A DNA stretch of 64,000 nucleotides, taken from NCBI RefSeq assembly GCF_000003195.3, contig NC_012878.2:57040629-57104628 (forward strand), read 5' to 3'. The DNA is from Sorghum bicolor (lineage: Eukaryota > Streptophyta > Magnoliopsida > Poales > Poaceae). The notes under the pieces are model-generated. The model saw only the letters and a program-made list of their open reading frames with translations, was not told where the DNA came from and searched no databases. The translations under genes were made by a program, and so were the position numbers. Shown one piece after another: positions 46,059 through 58,350 of this stretch (positions within the stretch are counted from its first letter, which is position 1; the number at the start of each line of letters is the position of its first letter).

Positions 46059-46397
46059 TATCCTTCTCATAAAATTTCTTTATTCCTGTATGTCTAATCT
46101 AGCTGTAAGCTTAGAGTTATCTACTTCTCTTTTTTCTTTTCTTTTCTCTTCTTCACCTCAGCATTTAGCTAGCTTACAACCCATTACTATACTTGCTCTT
46201 ATCAACTCGGTACTCCTGAGTACTAGTAACACGGTCCTTGTAACAGTAATAGTAGTAATCAACGTAGGTTTTGTTGATTTGGACCAAATAAACATGTCTC
46301 AACTGAAATTACGCGCGGGTCACGACTCACGACCAGTAGATAGATGCGTGCCAAAGCCTCGCGACATATATAAAGATAAAAAATATAAGTATATATA
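46059..46397. other. AT-rich flank of the hAT element
   Basis: No gene or repeat was recognised in this stretch. Confidence 0.4.
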
Positions 46398-46932
46398 GTC
46401 CATGTTTAGATGTTTTTTTAATAGGCACTGTAGCACTTTTGTTTGTATTTGACAAATATTGTTCAATTATGGACTAACTAGGGCCAAGCTGAAATGAGGT
46501 CTTGTTTAGTTACACCTAAAAAGTGAAAATTTTTAAAGCTGGTTACTGTAGTATTTTCGTTTTTTTAACAATTATTATTTAATTATAGACTAACTAGACA
46601 CAAAATATTTAATATTGATTACTGTAGCACTTTCATTTTATTTAACAATTATTATCCAATTATAAATTAACTAGACTCAAAAGGTATTCCTCTGGTGATT
46701 TTCAATTTAACTACACAATTAGTTATTTTTTATTTATATTTAATACTTTATGCATGTACCGTAAAATTTGATGTGACTAACTAGGGTCAAAAGATTCGTC
46801 TCGCGATTTACATGCAAACTGTGTAATTAGTTTTTGTTTTTTTTCTATATTTAATATTTCATGCATGTGCCGTAAGATTCGATGTGACGCAAATCTTAAA
46901 AACTTTGATTTTTTGGGTGAACTAAACAAGGG
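46398..46932. mobile_element. Cluster of Tourist-like MITE pieces
   Basis: 46498-46934 is bounded by GGTCTTGTTTAGTTACACC and GTGAACTAAACAAGGGC. It contains the internal block (TACTGTAGYAYTTTCRTTT to GACTAACTAG) at least twice and the CATGCATGTRCCGTAARATT block twice, so copies are nested or duplicated. 46400-46480 is a further partial copy. Confidence 0.7.
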
Positions 46933-47150
46933 CTCAATGTGTTGGCGAGGCAACAATTTTTTTACCGGAAAAAGAAGCCGGCATCTCTTCCTTTTCATTT
47001 GTCCAGGGTCATGCAAACAGAAGAATCCCGCCCCGGGCAAAGCCGTGGATACGACCAGACCAATCATGCAAAGCTTTCGGTCAAATCATCAGACGCACGG
47101 CAATGACCCCCGTGTCTGTGACCCGCCGCGTCTGCGTCTGCACGCACGTA

Positions 47151-47387
47151 CTCCCTCCGTCCAAAAAAAAAAGTGCCGTTTTAGGTTTTCGTGCCACAAA
47201 TTTGACTCGATTTGTAGAAAATATATACAATATTTGTGTCTCTAAATAAATTTGTTAAAAAACTAAACTTAAAGATCTTTCCAATGATATTAATTATGTA
47301 CTATAAATATTAATATTTTTTACTATATATTTAGTTAAAGTTATTTCTTGGAAAGCGCAAACGACACTTATTTTGGAACGGAGTGAG
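47151..47387. mobile_element. Stowaway-like MITE
   Basis: CTCCCTCCGTCC to GGAACGGAGTGAG with TA on both sides, the Stowaway (Tc1/Mariner) signature. The interior is AT-rich (AAATTTGACTCGATTTGTAG). Confidence 0.8.
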
Positions 47388-49644
47388 TACGCGCTCCCTA
47401 ATTCGCTCCCTAACAGTACTACAATGCATGCATGCTGGAGCTGGACAGGTGAATCTTGATGGGTCTAGATCGAGTCAACAGTAACAAACCGTCCCCGAAC
47501 CACAGGAAACTGCATGCAGATCTACACTGCTGTATTCCTCCATGCATGCATGTGATTGTGAGTAGCGACGAAGAAAAGAAAACCATGGCTTGTCATTTTT
47601 GACGCCGCGTACGATATATACGTACGTACGATGATGGACCGGAGGCGTGCACGCCGGGTATCTCGTTGTTGTGGGCAACTAAAGCACTATATAGGCAATG
47701 CAAGAATCGGGCTATACTCGATCTACAACTCACTCCCGAGAAGGCGCCGGCACTTGGACGCCGTTCCCGTCGCGGTAGGGGCCTGCATGGCTGGCTCTTG
47801 CTGGTCGTCGTCCGTCCTTCCCAGCTGCATGCAATGCAATGCGGTGCACCCGTGCTGTACGTAGCTGGGCGCCCGTGTCGTGTCCGTGTAATACACGACG
47901 CCCGGCAGCGGCAGGGGTCGGCCAAACTTCGTGGCAGCTGTGTGACAAAAATCTGGCTCCGCGCTCACGGTCGGAGCCACCAAACTTCGTGCTCGATCCT
48001 GGCATTGTTTGCTGCAAGCCTGTTATCGCCCTTTTCTCTCCTTGGGATGGAGATTTTTTTTTTTTTTTGCATGCCGCTAGCTAGCTGCTGCTTCTTTAGT
48101 GCAAAACACACACATCTCTGTCTATTCCGATCGCTCTCGACCCCCTAACCCCATGCATAGATCTGCCAGCACACAGCCACACGTACGAACGTACGACGTA
48201 CACGCTAACTAACGATCTCTGAAGCAGGCAAATATCGTAGCTCTCATACCGATCCTCGTTCGGCAAAACTTGCTTCCAATGCTACGCCTAATTAAACGAC
48301 GACGACCAGTATGATCGGGACCGGCCGGCCGGCGGCGACCGCGCGCTCGTACGTGCCACGTCGAATAATGGCCGGCGCCCGACCGCGCGTTGCATCGGCG
48401 GCCCACCTAATTAACCAGCCGGACCCCAACGTGGCCCGCCGGAATCCAGCGACGATGGCGCAGTGCAGTTCACGCCGATTCGGTGGCGACGCGGACGCCG
48501 GAGCGCCATGCCTGCCGGCTGCCAGATTGATCTATCGGCCGGGGAGCGCGCCGCGCCCGGCCGGGTACACGGTGGCGTACGTTTGGTACGCCGGGCACGT
48601 CTTTTCCGGCCGGCCGGTCCGCATCGATCTGTCTATACCAGCTCCTGCGCGGTGCGCGCCCCCGGCGGCCCGACCGGTACGTACGTGCGCCCAGGAGATC
48701 GCACTCGCGCTCCATCATCTCCTGATGCATCTGCTGCCGGACCGGCCGGGTCGCGCGCGTTGGGCTACCTTGCTTTGCTTTGCTTTGCTTGCAGCACCAA
48801 CTCAGCTTGTCCCTGGCCGCCTGGCCCTAGCCGCGCGCGCGCGGCCCGGGCGATCGATGCGACGGGCCGACGGCGACGCGAGGGCGAGCCTGCTGCCTGC
48901 CTGCATCTGCATGTGACCTTGCCATGCCGCTGTGCTGCCTGCAACTGCGTGGGCAGCAGTCTCCGACTCCGATCGATCCACTGCCTGGTGCCTGCATCGG
49001 CATGCCAAGACGTACTGTACGCCAAGGCATGCAACGTAGTACGCGTCACCGGATAGTCTTGTGGTCTCTCATGGGCTGCATGCATGCATGTTGGGCAGCT
49101 GACAAAACCTGGGTGTTCCGGCAAAAGTGGTAAGTAGACCTGTAGTGTAGTGGTAGTGTGCATGGGCTGGCCACGTATACAGAGCGAAAGGCAATGCACG
49201 TAGGACAACATCTGAAAAAGGGGAGAGAGACCACATGGACGACGCCGTGCCTGTCAGGACATGGGTTCACATGCATGTATATATGCTGCCACATATCAAC
49301 TGTTCCTCTTCGTGCCAATCCATCACGCGTCGTTGCTATCCTGTGCTGGTATACACATGTATACAGGATACCGTAATAATATATATATAGCCGATCGATA
49401 CAGGAGAAGGAGCGGCGATGCATGTGACCATCAAACAGGATTCTGAACGGCTGCTAGACATGCTACGCCTATATATAGTTCTCTCAACTCCTGAATGCGC
49501 CGAGAATCCGATCAAGATAGCCTCAGGTAAACACAGAGAGTGCCTCTGGTGGTCAAGGCTCTTCTTCAGACTCGCAGAAGCATGTAAACAGAGGCTGTAC
49601 TGGTAGTGTAACCCTCCAGAGCCTCATGCATGTACATTCAATAA
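47388..49644. other. Unassigned region rich in GCATGC and CCGGCC palindromes
   Basis: Mixed GC DNA with ORFs up to 201 codons (48311-48916, plus) that have no domain, no conserved start context and heavy Arg/Ala/Pro composition; not called as genes. The base pattern (many CATGCATG and CGTACGTA) is typical of grass intergenic DNA. Confidence 0.4.
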
Positions 49645-49886
49645 GGCCTTGTTTAGTTCCGAAAAGTGAAAAGATTTCGGTACTATAGCACTTTCGTTTG
49701 TTTGTGACAAATATTATCCAATCATAGACTAACTAGGATCAAAAGATTCGTCTCGTGATTTACAGTTAAACTGTGTAATTAGTTTTTGTTTTCGTCTATA
49801 TTTAATGTTTCATGCATGTGCCATAAGATTCGATGTGACGGAGAATCTTGAAATTTTTTTGGTTTTCAGGGTAAACTAAACAGGCC
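49645..49886. mobile_element. Tourist-like MITE, inverted orientation
   Basis: GGCCTTGTTTAGTTCCG to GGTAAACTAAACAGGCC with TAA on both sides (49642-49644, 49887-49889). Interior well preserved. Confidence 0.87.
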
Positions 49887-51967
49887 TAACTTCTTTTGTT
49901 GCAAAACATGAGCATGTTTACTAGGCAAGTAATAGGGAAAAAAAAGAAGAACGTACAGGCAGAATAGGCGGACACACGGGCGAACATTGTGGACTGCTCG
50001 AGCAGGCTGCTGCCGGTACCGTCTCTCCGATCACATCGGCAGATGCATCGGGCGTGAACCCGTCGGTCTCACACAGGAGTGTACGTAGTACGAACGACTT
50101 TTAAGGTTGCCCATACGGGCCTTCCGGGCACATAGGCTTGTCGACAACAAGCAGTCCTGGTGGTGCGAGTGCGAACACAAGTAGAATGAAGGAAAGCTGG
50201 TTCCACCAAATGGAGCAAGCAAATGATACTCGTGTGTGTAGTGTGTACGTTTTGGGCTCCTTCGAAAGAATAAGGCAATGCAAGGCTCAGTGTTTTGGGC
50301 ACCTTCAGAAGAAGGCACAATGCAAGGCTCAGTTTATATTCAGATCTTGGAGGTTTTTTTTTTTCTTTTTGAAGTATTGGAGGCTAGAGTTTTGGTTGGT
50401 GGTTATTACCGGGCATGCAAGGCTCAGTTTATATTCAGATCTTGGAGTTTTTTTTTTTCTTTTTGAAGTATTGGAGGCTAGAGTTTTGGTTGGTGGTTAT
50501 TACCGGGCATGTTCGCCTATGCCTAAAGCGGGAGGTTGTGATTGCACTAGTTTTAGCAACAATATTTAGCAGTTTACCAATTGTAGCCGGCCACAATTGC
50601 ATGTTCTCCTCTAGGGTTCGATGGGGCCGTACGGCGTCTTCGGAGATTTAGGTTGTAAAAGATCGATATATAGAGTAGTAGTGGAGATAGATAACAGGGT
50701 AATGGTCTAGCAACACTGGATTTGTATGGTGATAACGATCAGATGTACCGTGTTTGAGCTTGCTACAACTGCAATGGAGGAATAAATCCTAGAAGGTTGA
50801 GCTTGCTCCAATCCAGAAAAAAAAACATTTGATAGGGAAAACATCTAGAGGTACGTAAAAGCTACAATTATGGAGATTGGATTTGTTCATTTGGCATGAA
50901 AATTGAACGTGTTCAAGTGAGATAATACATCACTAGAGGTAGAGAGCTGATAATAAAGGATGCCTTTTTCACACACAATGTTGCCATTTATAAAACGTGT
51001 ACGTTGGAATTTTTTTAATATAAATTAGGATCGATTTCATTCAACTTAAGTTTTGCTAACGTGGTTTATCAAACTTGAAATGTTTCAACCTAGAAATCAC
51101 TATATAATTTCCATATATACCAACTTAAGTGGTGGTATGGCTAGCAGGACACAGGCGGACTAGTGCAGGAGGCTGGTGGGAAGTACCGCTGGTGGGAAGC
51201 AAGCGCGATGTGCAGGTGCAAGTGAAGGCGTGGCGAGCAGGACGTAGGCAGACTAGCATGGTTGTGGGTGGGTGAGTGCGGTGGCACGACTCATGGTTGC
51301 AGCGGATGAGTCTAGCAACATGGCTCGCATGATGTCGGCGGTGCGGTTTGTGGGTGAGCTAATGTAGTGGTGTGCCACACATCACCGAGCAATGTACAAA
51401 TGCACCCCCACAAAAGTTTATGGAAGAAACCGTGATTTTCTCCCAACATGGAAGTCGACATTTTCTTGAGCCGTGTGTATTGTGTCAAATTGGTTTATAT
51501 GTGAACTAGCAGTTTTCCTCCTTTTTATCTATTTCCTTATTAAATATCTTACCACATCATTATTTCAGTGGCGTGACAACCTCAGTTAATTATATGAAAC
51601 TATGCTTTTAGTCAGAACTGCCCTTAGGCGTTGTCTGCGAGCTAGCAACGTCATCAACTGACGTCATGTCTTGTTTGGTGTGGAGGAAAGAGAAGGCTAA
51701 GAAACGAGTAGCTAGCGTGTGTGTTTCTTCATTGGACTCACATTGTTCATCCGTACATTTAGCTTTTTATTTTTTATTCTTCTTTGATGCCAGATTAGTT
51801 GACAAAATCGCTAATGCCGTTGCAGACGCCATTAGGGCTTAGGGCGTTCTCAATGAGAATTCAAATCGTTAGCTGAGCTGAGAACAGCGACCGTACGCAG
51901 AGAATCAAAGCCAGAAGAGGATTTGTCAAAAAAAAAAAAAACCCACAGGAGGGGGAGCTTTCATTGA
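49887..51967. other. Intergenic with one recent tandem duplication
   Basis: 50140-50320 is unassigned. 51130-51400 has irregular repeats of GAGCAGGACGTAGGC-like text. 51838-51960 may be a short element (GGCGTTCTCAATGAGAA start). No gene was seen. Confidence 0.4.
50321..50509. repeat. Near-perfect tandem duplication of 95 bp
   Basis: TGCAAGGCTCAGTTTATATT begins copies at 50321 (95 bp) and 50416 (94 bp), both ending TTATTACCGGGCA. The only visible differences are a GG/G change and the length of the T run, so it is recent. A third TGCAAGGCTCAG, without the rest, lies at 50279. Confidence 0.95.
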
Positions 51968-52211
51968 GGCCTTGTTTAGTTCCAAATTTTTTTGGCTTAG
52001 GTACTATAGCACTTTTATTTTTATTTGATAATTATTGTCTAATCATAGACTAACTAGACTCAAAAGATTTATCTCACGATTTACAGATAAACTATGTAAT
52101 TAGTTTTTATTTTCGTCTATATTTAATGTTTTATATATGTATGTGCCGTAAAATTCGACGTGTCAGAAAATATTAAAAAGTTTTTGGTTTTTAGATGAAC
52201 CAAACAAGGCC
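51968..52211. mobile_element. Tourist-like MITE, inverted orientation
   Basis: GGCCTTGTTTAGTTCC to GATGAACCAAACAAGGCC. The interior blocks are typical of the family; flanking duplication not evident. Confidence 0.82.
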
Positions 52212-53420
52212 AGGCCTCGAGACTAGCTATGTGGGAAGCGCTAGGGCGTTCCTCTATGCTGTCGATTTAGCACCTGTTAGGGACGCTCTTCGAGGGAAGT
52301 CTTGTAAGGCTAGTCTCATCGGTAGTACTACCATGATAGAAGACACTAGAATTGGGTTGCAGATGATTGCAAATCGTGGAGCGTTCATGATCTCTGGTTG
52401 GGCAAGCTGTTGGGATAGCGAAGGCTCGAACGCACTGGCAAAGTAAATTCGGTTAGGAGTCATTTGAGATTTCGACACACACCCGTTTTCCATCTCGATT
52501 GGAGGGGGTATTGTCCCTCACATACACCCTCTAATCCAAAGAGGAATGGCTTATCTGAAGTAGCCGCTAGTGATAGGGGTGCAGCTAGGGCAGATCAGAT
52601 CCAACGGCAAGCACTAGGTGAAGGCCACCAGGCAGCTCGTTCCAGCGGGATAAGAACATGGTGTACACACAAACAGAGATCACTTTCAAATGAAAAAGGC
52701 CCTTAGAGAAAAAAAAAAGAACACAGACAGAGATCGGAATTGGGACGGCATGTGCACGTGAAATTGCTAGTCTACTAGTCTTACTTCCCTTTACAAAGGC
52801 TTCACAGTTCCTGTCGCCGTCACAGATGCAGCTACACATCATCCACACAGCCCTGCTTGCTCATGTACAGACAACAAGCAGCATCAGCAGCAGGAGTAAG
52901 CAAACTACGGCGCCTGCCTGCCGTTTAGGTTTAGTAAGACAGATTAGAGTAGGAGTACTCCTATCCTAAGCAACAAAAGTGGCAGCAGCATGACGACATG
53001 CAAACAACATCACTACCACAGTACCACAGACAGTATCAGCTACTACCACAAACTACAAGGACACGGCCATGTACACGAAGCTAGGCAGCGGTCGATCAGG
53101 CTCAGGCTCAGGTGCGGCGCAGAGAGCCAACCTGCAGCGCGAAGCAGCAGGCTTCCTCCAGTCTTGGACCGGCCATGGCCAAGCCACCGGGTTACTGTTA
53201 CATTTCAGTTACCCGATATGGATTAAACAAAAGGAAGGAGAGGTGGACGGCGGTGGACTCGCTCCATGGTCCATGGCCATGGATCAGGCCACCACCATGG
53301 GCACCAGGGCAGCAGCTAGCCTAGCCTGGCACTGCTCTCCACGAAGCTAGTAGGCAGTAGCAGGCACGGTAGGCTAGTGTAGTAGGAGTACCAGTAGTGT
53401 GGCGGTGGTCTAGTCTACTA
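52212..53420. other. Unidentified fragment and probable GA2ox 3' flank
   Basis: 52212-52650 is even in composition and unlike the surrounding repeats. It carries an 83-codon ORF (52195-52446) that starts inside the MITE and an open stretch beyond, with no family I know. It may be a relic of a gene or of organelle DNA. 52750-53420 probably includes the 3' UTR of GA2ox. Confidence 0.35.
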
Positions 53421-54814
<1,394 letters not shown>

Positions 54815-55057
54815 GGCTGCTGGTGTGGTGAGTGAGCGAGCGTATGCACTCTACTCGGCTAGGAGCGAACGTCGTGGGAGGAGGCTGAGCTCAGCTCGGC
54901 TCGTCAGCTGCAGCAGTAAGGGGAAGCAGAACAGCAGCAGGGGAGCAGAGCAGTGCAGCTCGCGATGCTAGTCGAGACCGAGGACTAGGGAGGGGCAGGG
55001 GAGAGGCGTTGCACGTCTGCCCTTGTGGTGGTCTGTGGTGGGGCGATGGACCTCCAA

Positions 55058-55063
55058 TATATA
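55058..55063 (-). promoter_or_regulatory. TATA box of the GA2ox gene
   Basis: TATATA on the minus strand inside CCTATATATTGG, 244 bp upstream of the start codon, giving a leader of roughly 210 nt. Confidence 0.6.
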
Positions 55064-55545
55064 GGCCAGCCGCCCACGGCCCAGGGCATCACCAGCTGTA
55101 CTGACAAGAATTTGCAGCCAAGTGCAGAGTATCAAGGAGTTTGGGCTTGCACCTTAATGGCTTAATTAGCTACTTAGCTTAGTGCAACACGAGTGAGTGA
55201 GTGACACTTGGTCACTTGGAGGAGTAAGAGCTGTTTGGCGATACACACTACAGCGACTTGTCAACCTGTTTTCTGCTTTAGTTAGTGATTACTGAATGAA
55301 AGAGCTGATGCCGTGAACGTTAGGCTCCAAAAGAGGACGTCGCCCTGTCGCTAACTGATTTGGAGGCCATCTTAGTTGATATCTTGCCCTCCAGCTTTGA
55401 TTTGTGGATAATAATTAAGGGGTGTTTGGGACTGCTCTGGTCCACGTTTTTCAGCTCCACTCCACGTTTTTTAGCTAAACAGTTTCAGCTCCACGCACTC
55501 AGTTCGAGGAAAGAGGACGAAGTTGTGAGAGCACCTAAAGAGGTA

Positions 55546-55891
55546 CTCCCTCCGTCACTAAATACTGCTATTTCTAAGAGAAAATTTTGTCCACAAATAC
55601 TGCTATTTCTACTAGCATACTCAGTCCACCAACCTATTTAATTCTCCTCGGAACTTCCGTGGTCTACTAGACCATTTAATTTCTTCTAGGGAGTAGTACT
55701 TTGGCGCATGGTAATTGTTTAAGTCTGTTTAGTTGACATTAAATGCAGCTCCTTGGAACCAGAGAACCATGACTTAACGTACATGATTAAATGGTGGAAC
55801 CCAAATTAATTAAGGGTAGAATGGTCTTTTGTTTGCCACACTAATCTGTCTGAAATCTGCTAGAAATAGCAGTATTTGGAGACGGAGGGAG
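55546..55891. mobile_element. Stowaway-like MITE
   Basis: CTCCCTCCGTCACTAAATAC to GTATTTGGAGACGGAGGGAG with TA duplication on both sides. The end-adjacent AATACTGCTATTTCT is also inverted at the far end. Confidence 0.88.
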
Positions 55892-55907
55892 TACTCCACA
55901 AACTCTA

Positions 55908-56139
55908 GACCTTGTTTAGTTCTCCAAAAATTTTCAGATTCCCCGTCACATCGAATCTTTAGACGTATGCATGGAGTATTAAATATAGATAAAAATAAAA
56001 ACTAATTGCACAGTTTGGTCGAAATTGACGAGACGAATCTTTTGAACCTAGTTAGTGCATAATTGGACAATATTTGTCAAATATAAACGAAAGTGCTACT
56101 ATTCCTATTTTGCAAATTTTTTTAAAAGTAAACAAGGCC
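55908..56139. mobile_element. Tourist-like MITE, forward orientation
   Basis: GACCTTGTTTAGTTCTCC to AAAGTAAACAAGGCC. The interior block CACATCGAATCTTTAGACG matches the family. Confidence 0.8.
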
Positions 56140-56289
56140 ATAGTTTTTTGTGGAGCTGCTCCATGGTGGAGTTTGTGGAGCAGAGTTTATGGAGCAGTTC
56201 CAAAATCCCCTTTTAAGCCCAATTCCACTAGATTCAAATCCAACAAATATTGAAAAGTCCCACAACTTTTCATTTCTCGCTTTTTTTAA

Positions 56290-56620
56290 GAGTTATCAAG
56301 TTATACACGTAACTTTTAGGCACAACTTTGACAATATAACATTTCATACATAAGTTGTGTTTCATAACTTTTATGTTTACAAGTTTTGATATAAGTTATA
56401 AGTTAATTCATTTTTTGTTTTAAACAATTTTTCTACTAAGTTGCGTTTCATAACTTTTGTCTTTTCAAGTTTATACACATAACTTTTATACACAAATTGG
56501 ACAATAAAACATTTTTAAGTTATAAGTTAATTCATACCGTGTTTTCAAGTTTTGGCTCTTTATGTTTAATATTTTTTGTACATAAGTTGCGTTTCATAAC
56601 TTTTGTGTTATCAAGTTTTA
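56290..56620. repeat. Irregular direct repeats around TTTCATAACTTTTGTG
   Basis: AAGTTGYGTTTCATAACTTT occurs three times (about 56350, 56438, 56583), with shared TATAAGTTAATTCAT and ACAATAWAACATTT blocks between. It is non-coding AT-rich repeat DNA. Confidence 0.7.
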
Positions 56621-57147
56621 GCAAAACATTTGAATATATAACTTAATACACATAAATTGCTACAAGAATAAAATTCATCAAAACATATGTAAGTGGGGTG
56701 CCTCGTGACGTAGAATATACTGGTGCAGATGGAATTGAACGCCGTTCAAAAGTTATAGCAATTTTAAATAAATGTGTGCGTTTTTTCTGACTCGCGTCAT
56801 GTGAAAATAGGCTGATATTTTGAATGTATAAGTACATGAAAATAAGCTAATTTTAAACAATAAAAATGACTCGAAGACATCCTAGACCTTTGGGTCATAG
56901 CAAGCTAGGAAAAAAAATGAGTGGGGGACGGTCCCCATGAGCAACCACGGACGCCCCATCGTATATTTACGACATGTATCCATGTGCATGTATTTGACGC
57001 ACGACTAAAATATAGTTTTTCTTTTCAGTGATTTCTTCTCAGTTTAAACAACAATTTCGTTTGTTGGATAAACACGAAATATAGATAAAAATTTTGGACA
57101 ATATTTGTAAAATTTTGGACAATATTTGTAAAAATTTTCACAATTTT
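56621..57147. other. AT-rich intergenic
   Basis: Nothing recognised except a short direct repeat TTTTGGACAATATTTGTAAAA at 57090-57135, bordering the next MITE. Confidence 0.4.
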
Positions 57148-57379
57148 GGCCTTGTTTAGTTCCCAAAAAATTTATAAAATTTTTCAGATTTCTCGTCACA
57201 TCAAATCTTATGGCACATGCATGAAGCATTAAATATAGATAAAAATAACTAATTGCACAGTTTATTTGTAATTTACGAGAGGAATCTTTTAAGCCTAGTT
57301 AGTCTAGGATTGGACAATATTTGTCAAATACAAATGAAAGATTTACGGTGTCCATATTAAAAAAAAAGTAAACAAGACC
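57148..57379. mobile_element. Tourist-like MITE, forward orientation
   Basis: GGCCTTGTTTAGTTCCC to AAAAGTAAACAAGACC, family interior (CACATCAAATCTTATGGCAC). TTT lies on both sides instead of a clear TTA. Confidence 0.8.
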
Positions 57380-58254
57380 TTTATGGTAGGTGCCCACTGT
57401 TGCTCCATGGGTACCTGTCTTCACCTAATTTTTTTCCCATACAATAACAAGCCGGGCTTTCATCCATGTGCCTAGTAGGATGGTGTCCAAAAAAATAAAT
57501 TTTATGTCCATCCAGGTAGACTAAAAATTAACGCCAGGTATGAATTTTGGATCATCCTAAAAAAATAATTCTAAATATTCCCAAAAAGAAGAAAAGGAGA
57601 CATAGAATAGCAGTAATAATTAACTGGCATTGTATTCTTATTAAATTGCGAAGAAAATGTTAACAACATCGAAGAAAAAGATTTTCTAACTAACTACTTC
57701 CTTCGTCACTTATTAATTGTCGGTCCGGCTTGCTAAATAATAACTTTGAATAAATTTATATAAAATATTAATATTTATGATATATAATTAGTAAGTTGGA
57801 CGTATTATTGAATCTATAATAAATTTATTAAGAGATAGAAAGATTAATAATGTTTTTTTTATAAATCTAGTCAAAGTTACGGCACACAATCAAGCCAACA
57901 ATGACAAATATTGAGGGATGGATCAGGGAGTATATTCCATTGCACAACACAACGTATCAACATGATGGCACAACAAACTTCCCCAAACCTGGTGCTCAAG
58001 TCATTGTCGCACGTGGTGGTAGAGTACAAGCACGAATTGAATCCGACACAAGTATAACACTAGCAGACACTGCATTTTGGACTCATACATAACAACTCCG
58101 GAACGCAGTAGCCATCTGTGATGTGAGGCCACAAACACAAGCAGAGGCAGCGCAAGCCTGAGGCCACAAACACAAGAGGCAACACAAGCGAGGCCACCAC
58201 TGGCACTGGTTACTTTGTTTAATTTCGGAAAGATAGCGACTCGATCGGTTATTT
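57380..58254. other. AT-rich intergenic with decayed Stowaway-like remnant
   Basis: 57690-57885 has CTTCCTTCGTCACTTATTAA and CTAGTCAAAGTTACGG, resembling a decayed Stowaway-type element. A 63-codon ORF (57901-58092) has no recognised relative. Confidence 0.4.
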
Positions 58255-58350
58255 CACTACACGATAAGAACAGAAAATCCCTGTCGGTTATAGGAATTCT
58301 GGACGGTTTTCCGAAAACTGACTTCTGGGCTAGACAAAACCCACACTAGT
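58255..58350. mobile_element. Possible CACTA transposon end
   Basis: CACTACACGATAAGAACAGA followed by CTGTCGGTTATAGGAA and GGACGGTTTTC; CACTAGTG lies at about 58346. CACTACA...-type ends followed by repeats of (T)CGGT/GACGG are typical of CACTA (CMC) elements. No transposase or matching partner end was found. Confidence 0.45.

Larger units (their letters stand above)
55419..56210. mobile_element. Old MITE carrying two nested MITEs
   Basis: Outer ends GGGGTGTTTGGGACTGCTC and GAGCAGTTCCAAAATCCCC, with complementary TCCACGTTTTTCAGCTCCAC / GTGGAGCTGCTCCATGG material just inside. It is interrupted by a Stowaway-like element at 55546-55891 and a Tourist-like element at 55908-56139. Confidence 0.75.

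Noticed and set aside
48311..48916. 201-codon plus-strand ORF
   Set aside because: Arg/Ala/Pro-rich with no recognisable family and overlapping ORFs in other frames.
48900..49620. Possible miRNA precursors among the many CATGCATG palindromes
   Set aside because: I looked for mature sequences of common conserved plant miRNAs (for example miR156, 159, 166, 167, 169, 172, 396, 528) and saw none; short palindromes alone are not evidence.
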